This document shows positions 57,239 to 64,000 of a stretch of 64,000 nt of DNA, piece by piece. A program made the translations under genes and the position numbers. A model generated the notes under the pieces. It saw nothing but the letters and a program-made list of their open reading frames with translations, searched no databases and was not told the DNA's origin. The first letter of the stretch is position 1; every line of letters starts with the position of its first letter. The DNA is taken from contig NZ_BOOF01000043.1 in the NCBI RefSeq assembly GCF_016863095.1, positions 1-64,000 of the forward strand, given 5' to 3'. The stretch comes from Microbispora siamensis. Its GTDB lineage: Bacteria; Actinomycetota; Actinomycetes; Streptosporangiales; Streptosporangiaceae.

Positions 57239-59416
57239 CTAACGCGCGGGCACCGGCGCGGGGTGCGGCACGCAGGCGTCCAGCGTGAACCGGTCGCCGT
57301 CGACGTGTGAAATCAGCCGGCCGTCCAGAGCGGCGAGGCGGGTGGTCAGGTTGCCGATGCCGGACGACCCCCGCCGCGTCTTACCCGCACTCACCCCGTC
57401 GTTGCGCACCCGCAGCCGCAACCCGCTCTCGTCGGCGCGCATCGTGATCGCGCAGTGGCGGGCCTCGCTGTGCCTGAGCACGTTCGTCACGGCCTCTCTG
57501 AGCACGGTGCCCAGCACGGTCTCGACCTCGGCGGGCAGGTTCAGCTCGATCGGCTCCACGGTCACCCGGATCCCGGCGGCCGACAGCACCGTGCGCGCCG
57601 ACTCCACCTCGGCCGTCAGGGACAGCTCCCGCTGCTCGCCCGACACCGAGCGCAGGTCCGCCCGCGCGCCCTCCGCCATGGCCACGATCTCCTCGATCCG
57701 CTCCCGTGGGCACTTCAGGCGGCGGGCCAGCTCACAGGTGAGAAGGATCGCGGCCAGGGAGTGCCCGAGCAGGTCGTGCAGGTCGCGGGCGGCACGCAGG
57801 CGCTCCTCGACGATCGCGGAGCGGGCCAGGCTCTCCCGCGCGGCCTGGAGTTCCTTCACGATCTGGGCCAGGCGCAGCAGGGCGTAGACCACCAGCCCGG
57901 TGACGAGCGCGCTGATCGTGCTGTTCGCGAGGACGGGGGCGGGCAGGCCGAAGAGCATCCCGGCCCCGGCGACGGTCGCCAGGATCGCCACCACCATCGG
58001 CCACGCGGCCCGCCACGGGAACGCGAGCAGGACCGGCCCGGCGAGGAAGCCCGCCACTCCGAGCCAGACGGGTCCGAAGACCGGGACGGGCGCGTACGTG
58101 AGCACCGCCATCACCCCCAGCGCCGCCATGTGACGCCCGTTGACGGAGCGGAGCTGCATGACGACGATCACGGCGAGGCACGCCGCGGCCGGGACCACGA
58201 GAGCGCCGGGGAGCTGGAGCAGCGCCTTGACGCTGAAGCCCACGAGGACGGCCGCGAGCACCGTGACGGACACCGCGTACGACGCCTCGTGGGCGAGCTT
58301 CGGCAGAGGCCATCGCCGCCTTCGGTCCGCCGGGGATCGCGGAGCGCGGGCGTCGCCGGTGCCCGTCTCACCGGGCCGGGTGAAGGGCACCGTCTCGGTG
58401 GAAGGGCCGCGGGGCAGCGTCGCCTCCACCACGAAGCGTCCGGTGGGCGACAGACCGGTGGTGAGGGTGCCGCCCGCCTCCTCCAGCCGGAGGCCGTCGA
58501 AGTCCGGGGCCTCGGCCGTGCGGTGGCCGTCGTCGACGACCCGCAGCCGCACCGTGCTGCCCCGCTTGTCTCGCTGCTCGCTCGTCTCGGTCGCTCCCCG
58601 CTCGTCTCCCTGCTCGCTCGTCTCGATGACGCACAGCCGGGCGGTGCCCCGCCGTACGACGTCGGTGACGGCCTCGCGCAGCACGCTCGCCAGCAGCGCC
58701 CCGCCGGGGCCGAGCGGCTCGGTGTGACCGCCGCGCACCTCGACGGCGATCCCCGCGGCGTCGAGCATCGCCCGCGCCGTGACCAGCTCCGGCGCGAGGG
58801 AGGTGGCGCGGTAGTTCGCGGAGGCGGCGCGGGCGTCGGTCAGCGCCGCACGCGCGGTCGCGGTCACCGAGGCCAGCACCTCGGCCGCGCCGAACGGCTC
58901 CGCGAGTGCGCGGCGGCCACCCTCGACGATCACCTCCAGGCTCCGCCCGAGGCCGTCGTTCAGCTCGGCCGCCAGGCGCAGCCGCTCGGCGGCCACGGCC
59001 GCGGCGGCCAGCGAGAGCCGGGCGCCGTGCATCTCGCCCGCGCGCTCCACGAGCCGGGTGAGGCCGAAGACGACCAGCGAGACCAGCACCACGGTGATCG
59101 TCGCGTCGGCCGTCGCCCCACCGCGGGCGGCGTCGATCAGCGCCGCGCTCACCACCACGAGCGGCGCGAGCACGCGCGCCCGTGTCAACAGCAGCGAACC
59201 GGCCAGGAAGCCCAGGATCCCGGTGGAGACGCCGCCGGCGACGCTGGCCGTGTAGACGAGGACGGCCTGCGCGGCGAGCAGCCACCACTTCCTGAGCTTC
59301 AACAGGTAGAGGACCTGCACGCCGAACACCGCCAGCGCGATCGGCGCACCCGCGACCACGTAGACGCTCGCGAGCGCGGCGAGCACAACGACGACGATCA
59401 CTCGCGCCAGACGCAC
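57239..59416 (-). CDS. DesK-type histidine kinase with tandem duplicated modules, first module degenerate
   Basis: The product is 725 aa, about twice the usual length. Two consecutive units of membrane helices, dimerisation helix and HATPase are present. Unit 2 (about 375-725) is intact: RAARDLHDLLGHSLAAILL with phospho-acceptor His (about 547), REAVTNVLRHSEA (N-box) and GSSGIGNLTTRL (G-box). Unit 1 (about 1-350) has AAELNDGLGRSLEV with Asn in place of His (about 153), TDVVRR in place of the N-box and no G-box. It also carries a 12-residue tandem insertion (ETSEQ, DERG). Unit 1 may be a regulatory pseudo-kinase half. The GTG start follows GAAGGGG. The partner regulator is at 56612. Confidence 0.92.
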   Translation of the reverse strand: MRLARVIVVVVLAALASVYVVAGAPIALAVFGVQVLYLLKLRKWWLLAAQAVLVYTASVAGGVSTGILGFLAGSLLLTRARVLAPLVVVSAALIDAARGGATADATITVVLVSLVVFGLTRLVERAGEMHGARLSLAAAAVAAERLRLAAELNDGLGRSLEVIVEGGRRALAEPFGAAEVLASVTATARAALTDARAASANYRATSLAPELVTARAMLDAAGIAVEVRGGHTEPLGPGGALLASVLREAVTDVVRRGTARLCVIETSEQGDERGATETSEQRDKRGSTVRLRVVDDGHRTAEAPDFDGLRLEEAGGTLTTGLSPTGRFVVEATLPRGPSTETVPFTRPGETGTGDARAPRSPADRRRRWPLPKLAHEASYAVSVTVLAAVLVGFSVKALLQLPGALVVPAAACLAVIVVMQLRSVNGRHMAALGVMAVLTYAPVPVFGPVWLGVAGFLAGPVLLAFPWRAAWPMVVAILATVAGAGMLFGLPAPVLANSTISALVTGLVVYALLRLAQIVKELQAARESLARSAIVEERLRAARDLHDLLGHSLAAILLTCELARRLKCPRERIEEIVAMAEGARADLRSVSGEQRELSLTAEVESARTVLSAAGIRVTVEPIELNLPAEVETVLGTVLREAVTNVLRHSEARHCAITMRADESGLRLRVRNDGVSAGKTRRGSSGIGNLTTRLAALDGRLISHVDGDRFTLDACVPHPAPVPAR
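58560..58625. repeat. In-frame direct repeat inside the kinase's degenerate half
   Basis: Two 30-bp units (58560-58589 and 58596-58625) with 36-bp period share the exact block CTGCTCGCTCGTCTCG. They encode a repeated 12-residue charged segment beginning ETSEQ. The insertion sits between HATPase strands of the non-catalytic module. Confidence 0.8.
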
Positions 59417-59492
59417 CCAGACCCCTTCGGAAAACGATTACCAGCGTCACGCGGCGTCGCGTGCGGCGCCTGCTCCCGGCCGCTCTACGTGA

Positions 59493-60074
59493 TCAGGAGG
59501 CGACGAAGGCGGCCACGACCAGGGCGACCGCGGCGGCGACGGCCGCCAGGGCGGACGGCGACCAGGTGACGCTGGTCTCGCCGGAGGAGTTCTCCCGGCG
59601 CGACCGGCTCATTTCGGTGAGCTGGTCGGCCACCCAGTCGGCGTGGGTGCGGGCGCCGACGGCCTCGGCCGCCGCCCGCTCGGCCTTGTTCGCCGACTTG
59701 GCCGCCTTGGCGGCCCGCCCGGCGGCCCTGACCCGCTCGCGGGCCGTCGCCTGGGGCGTCCAGCAGCGCACGGTGGTGTCCCCGGACTCGATCACGATGG
59801 CGTTGGTCACGGACACGTCGTCCACGCCGTTCCAGGGGACGTAGGCGTTCCTCAGCACGTTGCGCACGCGGACGCCGCCCTCCTCGACGACGACGGCGGG
59901 GCGCAGCGCCATCACGAAGACCAGTGCCGTGATGACGCCGAGCACCGCGCCCGCGATCAGCGCGCTGGGCATGCGACCGTGGGCCGTCAGGTCCCACACG
60001 TTCCAGGAGGCGAACAGCATCCAGAACCAGCCGAACAGCCAGGCCGCCTTCGACCGGAAGACCTGCGGCTTCAT
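59493..60074 (-). CDS. PH-domain (bPH) membrane protein
   Basis: The product is 193 aa. Two membrane helices near the N-terminus ([40 protein letters not shown]) precede a bacterial PH-like beta domain ([29 protein letters not shown]) common in actinobacteria. An Ala/Arg/Lys helix and a final membrane helix ([19 protein letters not shown]) follow. The ATG (60074) overlaps the stop of adenosine deaminase by four bases, so it is the second gene of that operon. The function is unknown. Confidence 0.85.
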   Translation of the reverse strand: MKPQVFRSKAAWLFGWFWMLFASWNVWDLTAHGRMPSALIAGAVLGVITALVFVMALRPAVVVEEGGVRVRNVLRNAYVPWNGVDDVSVTNAIVIESGDTTVRCWTPQATARERVRAAGRAAKAAKSANKAERAAAEAVGARTHADWVADQLTEMSRSRRENSSGETSVTWSPSALAAVAAAVALVVAAFVAS

Positions 60075-61159
60075 GCGCGCCACTTCATCTGCGCGTAGCC
60101 GGGCTTGATCACGCCGTTGATCAGCGCGAGCCGTTCGTCGAACGGGATGAAGGCCGACTTCATCGCGTTGACCGTGAACCACTGCAGATCGTCCCAGTCG
60201 TAGCCGAAGGCGTCCACCAGCTTCGCGAACTCCTGCGACACGCTCGTCCCGCTCATCAGCCGGTTGTCGGTGTTGACCGTCACCCGGAAGTACAGGCGGC
60301 GCAGCAGGCCGATCGGATGCTCGGCGATCGACGGGGCGGCGCCGGTCTGCAGGTTCGAGGTCGGGCACATCTCCAGCGGGATCCGCTTGTCGCGGACGTA
60401 CGCCGCCAGCCTGCCGAGCTTGGCCTCGCCGTCGTCCGACACCGTGATGTCGTCGATGATCCGCACCCCGTGGCCGAGCCGGTCGGCGCCGCACCACTGG
60501 ATGGCCTGCCAGATCGACGGCAGCCCGAAGCCTTCCCCCGCGTGGATCGTGAAGTGGGCGTTCTCCCGCTGGAGGTACTCGAACGCGTCCAGGTGCCGGG
60601 TGGGCGGATAGCCGGCCTCGGCCCCGGCGATGTCGAACCCGACCACGCCGAGGTCCCGGTAGCGTACGGCGAGCTCGGCGATCTCCATCGAGCGGGCCTG
60701 GTGGCGCATGGCCGTCAGCAGGGTGCCCACCCGGATCCGCGGCCTGCCGTCCGGCCCGGCCGAGCCGAGCCGGAAGCCTTCGAGCACGGCCTCCACGACC
60801 TCGTCGAGCGACAGTCCCCGGGAGGTGTGCTGCTCCGGGGCGTACCGGACCTCGGCGTACATCACGCCATCGTCCGCCAGGTCCTCGGCGCACTCCGCGG
60901 CCACCCTGACCAGCGCCTCGCGGGTCTGCATCACCCCGACGGTGTGCGAGAACGTCTCCAGGTAGCGCTCCAGCGAACCGGAGTCCGCGGCCTCCCTGAA
61001 CCAGATCGCCAGCTCACCCGGGTCGTACGTCGGCAGCGTGTGGCCGCATTCGCGGGCGAGGTCGACGATCGTGCCGGTCCGCAGCCCGCCGTCGAGATGG
61101 TCGTGCAGGAGCACCTTGGGCGCCCTGCGAATCTCCTCCAGCGTGGGCAGCCTGGTCAT
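60071..61159 (-). CDS. add: Adenosine deaminase
   Basis: The product is 362 aa. The zinc-binding HxH of the N-terminus is [11 protein letters not shown]; the catalytic HAGEGFG (Glu), DRLGHGVRI (His) and VNTDNR (Asp) motifs follow in order. It converts adenosine to inosine, which feeds the purine nucleoside phosphorylase encoded at 49440. GGAGGG lies before the ATG. In Mycobacterium add lies in the same broad neighbourhood as lpdA, deoD and pmmB. It is co-transcribed with the PH-domain gene. Confidence 0.95.
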   Translation of the reverse strand: MTRLPTLEEIRRAPKVLLHDHLDGGLRTGTIVDLARECGHTLPTYDPGELAIWFREAADSGSLERYLETFSHTVGVMQTREALVRVAAECAEDLADDGVMYAEVRYAPEQHTSRGLSLDEVVEAVLEGFRLGSAGPDGRPRIRVGTLLTAMRHQARSMEIAELAVRYRDLGVVGFDIAGAEAGYPPTRHLDAFEYLQRENAHFTIHAGEGFGLPSIWQAIQWCGADRLGHGVRIIDDITVSDDGEAKLGRLAAYVRDKRIPLEMCPTSNLQTGAAPSIAEHPIGLLRRLYFRVTVNTDNRLMSGTSVSQEFAKLVDAFGYDWDDLQWFTVNAMKSAFIPFDERLALINGVIKPGYAQMKWRA

Positions 61160-61195
61160 GCACCCTCCTCGACCGCCGTCGTCCTTCCGGCAATC

Positions 61196-61564
61196 CTAAG
61201 CCTGGCGGCCCTGCTCCTCGCGGTTGGCGGTGTCCGGGGAGAACGCGGGCAGGCACACGGCCACGTACTCCGCGCCGGACGGCCCGGAGCTGTAGCGGAT
61301 CTTCTCGCCGGGCTCGCTGACGAACGCCTGGCCCGCCTCGACCACGGTCGTGCCGCCCGCGTGCTCCACGACGACCGACCCCTTGAGCACGAGCGTGTAC
61401 TCGGCGAAGTCCGGGGTCTGCGCGGGCTCCTCCCAGCCGGGCGGGGCCACCATGTGCGCGATGGAGACCTGCTCGTCGCCGCTGTTGACGCGGCCCACGT
61501 ATTCCTCAATGACCTTGCCGCCCGGCACCGGGATGCGGGTGGGGCCCTCGATCCTCCTGACCAT
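61196..61564 (-). CDS. Cupin-domain protein
   Basis: The product is 122 aa, one beta-barrel cupin. PPGWEEPAQTPDFAEYTLVLKG covers motif 1, with the usual His positions replaced by Glu/Gln and Asp; FVSEPGEKIRYSSG covers motif 2. Loss of the His ligands suggests a binding rather than metal-enzyme role, or an unusual metal site. It is 36 bp upstream of add in the same direction and could be the first gene of that transcript. There is no strong ribosome site, so a leaderless start is possible. Confidence 0.82.
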   Translation of the reverse strand: MVRRIEGPTRIPVPGGKVIEEYVGRVNSGDEQVSIAHMVAPPGWEEPAQTPDFAEYTLVLKGSVVVEHAGGTTVVEAGQAFVSEPGEKIRYSSGPSGAEYVAVCLPAFSPDTANREEQGRQA

Positions 61565-61721
61565 GCCGCCCAGTGTGTCAGTTGATCCGGAATCACGTCA
61601 TATGTGCACATCCCGCACTACGCTTGAGCGGCTGCAGAGGCGGCAGAAGACCGCCGGGCCGGGAGCGCGACGTGAACCAGACACGACACGGACCACGTCG
61701 CCGTAGGGACGAGGAGCCGCG

Positions 61722-63950
61722 GTGAGAGACCTGCCGGGATTCGACGCCTTCGCCGCCGACCAGGCCCAGCCGCTCGCCCGTACGGCCCTGGCGCTGACGG
61801 GCGACCCGAAGGCCGCCCGCGCGCTCGTGACGACCGCGCTCACGGCCGTGGCGGCCCGCTGGAGCACCGTACGCTGGTCGTTTCCCGCCCACGCCGCCCG
61901 TGAGGCGCTGTACGCGGCCTACCTGAAGCGCCCACGCGCCCGCGGAGCCGCACGCGGGGACGGCCACCTCACTCCCGGCACGGACGCGGCGGCCCTCGCG
62001 GAGGCGCTGACCGGGCTGACGCCACGGCGCCGCGCCCTGGTCGTGGCCTGCTTCCACGACGGGCACACCACCTGGCAGGCGGCCGGCCTGTGCCGCATGG
62101 ACGCGCGGACGGCCAACACCGAGACCGTGCTCGCCGTCGCCGAACTGCGCAACCGCCTGCCCGCCTCGTTCGTCGCGGCGACACCGCCGGAGTCTCCGGC
62201 GGGAACGTCGCCGGAGTCCACGGCGGGAACGGTCCCGGACGAGACGCCCTCCGGATCCGGCGCGGACAGGAGTTCCCCGGCCTCGGAGGGGTCCGTACCG
62301 GAGGGGATGCCTCCGGAGACGGCCCGGCGACGCGCGGCGCCTGACGACGATGACGCGGATACGGGTGGCGCCACGCGCGGCGCGGCGCCCGCCCCCTCGG
62401 TCACCTCATGGGCGTCGCCGTCCCATGTCTCCGCCCCCTCGCCGACCTCATGGGCGTCGCCGTCCCCGGCGTCCGGCCCCTCGTCCACCCCCTGGACCTC
62501 GCCATGGCAGCCGGGCCACGCCACCGGACCGCCGGCCGTGCCCGTGTCCTACGCCGCGCTCCCGGAGACCAGGCTCGCGGAGACCGCGCTCCCGGAGACC
62601 GCGCTCCCGGAGACCGCGCTTCCGGAGACCGGGCCCGCGGAGATCACGTCTCTTGCGGCGCCGTTCGCCCCGCCCGCCGCACCCGCCTCTCCGCCGGAGA
62701 GCAGCGGTCCGGACCACCGGGGCGACGGCCCGTGGGAGGCGGCGCTGCGCAGGGAGCTGGCCGTCCTGTCCGCGGGGATGCCCGCGCTCGACCCCGTCCC
62801 GCTCGCCGCCGAGGCCGCGCGGGCCGGCCGGCGGCACGGCACACGACGCCGCGCCCTGGTCACCACCATGAGCGTCACGCTCACCGCCCTGGTCGTCGTA
62901 CCCCTCGCCTTCGGCGCGGCGGGCCTGCTCGGGCGCGCCGGGCAGAGCGCGGACGGCGCCTCCCCCGGCGTGCTCGACGAGAGCGCCGCGGCTCCCAGGC
63001 TCCCGCCCTCGCTGCCCGCCCCCGTACGCTTCGCCTACCGGGGGTTCTGCACGGGCGACGACTGGGACGTGTTCGCCGACGAGTTCGCGGACAACGGCTG
63101 CGCCCAGTGGCGGGTGGTGGCGACCACGGGCGAGCAGTGGCGCGTGGCGGACGTGTCCCCCATCCTCAGCGACGGCTGGCAGCCCCTCCTCGCGATCAGC
63201 GGGGACGGCGACCGCATGGCCTACTTCAGCACGTCGTCGTCCGATTTCGTCGTCCTCGACCGGCGCGACACCACGGCGGAGCGGAGCGGGATGCTCCCGC
63301 TCACCGAGGACATGTCGCCTGAGGACACCCACCTGGTCATCTCGCCCAGCGGGCGGTGGATGGCCGCCGACTTCGGCCAGGGCGCCGAAGCGCCCGCGCC
63401 ACGGGTGCAGAACCTCACCAGCTATCGGATCCGGACGTTGCCACGGCGGATGCGGGTCCTGGCCGTCTCCGACGACGGCACGGTGACGGCCACGGCCACG
63501 TGGGACAGCGACGCGGTTCCCGGCCGGCTCACCACCACCGTTCTGCTGCGGGTGCGGCCGGACGGGCGCACGCTGAGCCGTACGCCGATCGACTCGGCGC
63601 TGTTCGAGGCCGGCGCCGCGGTCTCCCCGGACGGACGCGCCGTCGCCGTGGCGGCCGAGCGCGCCCACCCGGCCGAGGACGACCACGGCCTGCTGGTCAC
63701 GCTCGACTCCGCCACCGGCCGGGTGCTCACCCGCCGCGAGGCGGCCCTCCCCGAGGACGCGCACCTCATCGCCGTACGCGGCTGGGCGAGCGAGCACGAG
63801 GTGATCGTGGAGGCGGAGCGGATCCGCGACGATGACGACGAGGAGTACTCGGTCCACGCGGTCGACGTGCGCACCGGGGCGGCCCGGCCGATCTCGCTGG
63901 ACGAGGCGGGCGGGGTGCCCGCCCTCTGGGTCCCCGGCACGCTGCGCTGA
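61722..63950 (+). CDS. Membrane fusion: sigma-factor-like cytoplasmic domain and beta-propeller-like outer domain
   Basis: The product is 742 aa. Residues 1-150 resemble an ECF sigma region 2 to region 4 scaffold (DQAQPLARTALALTGDPKAA, then LTPRRRALVVACFHDGHTTWQAAGL and TANTETVLAVAELRNRL). A long low-complexity linker with SWASPS and ETALP repeats follows (about 155-330). A membrane helix (LVTTMSVTLTALVVVPLAFGAAGLL, about 385-409) leads to an extracytoplasmic domain of about 310 aa. That domain has repeated strands such as GDGDRMAYFS, SPSGRWMAAD and SPDGRAVAVAAE, typical of WD40/TolB-like propellers. It may couple an outside signal to transcription, or the sigma fold may be a relic. GAGGAG precedes the GTG. 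Confidence 0.75.
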   Translation: MRDLPGFDAFAADQAQPLARTALALTGDPKAARALVTTALTAVAARWSTVRWSFPAHAAREALYAAYLKRPRARGAARGDGHLTPGTDAAALAEALTGLTPRRRALVVACFHDGHTTWQAAGLCRMDARTANTETVLAVAELRNRLPASFVAATPPESPAGTSPESTAGTVPDETPSGSGADRSSPASEGSVPEGMPPETARRRAAPDDDDADTGGATRGAAPAPSVTSWASPSHVSAPSPTSWASPSPASGPSSTPWTSPWQPGHATGPPAVPVSYAALPETRLAETALPETALPETALPETGPAEITSLAAPFAPPAAPASPPESSGPDHRGDGPWEAALRRELAVLSAGMPALDPVPLAAEAARAGRRHGTRRRALVTTMSVTLTALVVVPLAFGAAGLLGRAGQSADGASPGVLDESAAAPRLPPSLPAPVRFAYRGFCTGDDWDVFADEFADNGCAQWRVVATTGEQWRVADVSPILSDGWQPLLAISGDGDRMAYFSTSSSDFVVLDRRDTTAERSGMLPLTEDMSPEDTHLVISPSGRWMAADFGQGAEAPAPRVQNLTSYRIRTLPRRMRVLAVSDDGTVTATATWDSDAVPGRLTTTVLLRVRPDGRTLSRTPIDSALFEAGAAVSPDGRAVAVAAERAHPAEDDHGLLVTLDSATGRVLTRREAALPEDAHLIAVRGWASEHEVIVEAERIRDDDDEEYSVHAVDVRTGAARPISLDEAGGVPALWVPGTLR

Positions 63951-64000
63951 CCCGGACCTGCTGATTCGGACGTGCTGACCCCGACCTGCTGACCCGGACG
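63951..64000. repeat. 14-bp tandem repeat at the window edge
   Basis: After the stop come CCCGGACCTGCTGA, TTCGGACGTGCTGA, CCCCGACCTGCTGA and a partial CCCGGACG, a 14-bp period with about 3.5 visible copies continuing past the window. Each unit contains TGA. The stop codon of the preceding gene is itself in phase with the TGA of the array. Confidence 0.8.

Overview
The window is high-GC actinobacterial DNA. The gene families point to Streptosporangiales or a near relative: a type VII (ESX-like) secretion locus with many WXG-type proteins, a giant CpnT-like protein, a mycosin, and DesK-type, ROK, XRE and AraC regulators. GTG and TTG starts and 4-base stop/start overlaps are common, and several starts look leaderless. 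The species assignment is inference. No rRNA, tRNA or CRISPR was seen. No stretch of more than about 240 bases lacks a gene, a site or a plausible promoter.

Bases 1-38189 are mainly a type VII secretion (T7SS) region, bounded on the left by the 3' end of an IS200/IS605-type TnpB gene. The left arm, on the minus strand, holds a YbaB-like protein, a small WXG-like protein, a 3215-residue CpnT-like giant and a translationally coupled zinc-ribbon-like gene. A second minus-strand operon (16243 to 13014) encodes a Gly-rich protein, a membrane WXG-like protein and an SseB-domain protein. It diverges from a plus-strand operon starting at 16483 with an ESAT-6/CFP-10-like pair and four further secretion-associated proteins. 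Next come WXG-like and YbaB-like genes (21165-24040). EccD (minus) and a three-ATPase EccC (plus) diverge from one short promoter, and EccC leads into a WXG protein and a WXG-lytic transglycosylase fusion. A membrane pseudokinase with a SapA-like outer domain and the mycosin MycP close the region. EccB and EccE are not visible in the window. Ordinary genes are interspersed: AraC/cupin, PadR/SGNH hydrolase and SDR/XRE pairs.

Bases 38380-47391 hold an acyl-CoA carboxylase biotin subunit, an orphan asparagine-synthetase-like protein and two adjacent membrane proteins that share a cytoplasmic domain (one with a Gly-rich tail, one with an extracellular pentapeptide-repeat domain). A ROK repressor divergent from an MFS transporter ends this stretch.

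Bases 47402-61564 resemble the mycobacterial lpdA-deoD-pmmB-add neighbourhood: NAD(P)H-quinone reductase, gamma-glutamylcyclotransferase-like protein, purine nucleoside phosphorylase, phosphohexomutase and, further on, adenosine deaminase. Between them sit a secreted tripeptidyl-peptidase-like hydrolase, a FtsX/MacB-type ABC exporter and a NarL-type response regulator. A tandemly duplicated DesK-type sensor kinase with a degenerate first half follows. The last gene fuses a sigma-factor-like cytoplasmic domain through one membrane helix to a beta-propeller-like outer domain. The window ends in a 14-bp tandem repeat.

The most unusual content is the giant protein, which carries the same HEISD module twice and a series of beta-rich repeats, together with its coupled small neighbour. 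Other notable items are the three Gly-rich proteins with a shared C-terminal tail, the pseudokinase, and the sigma-like/propeller fusion.
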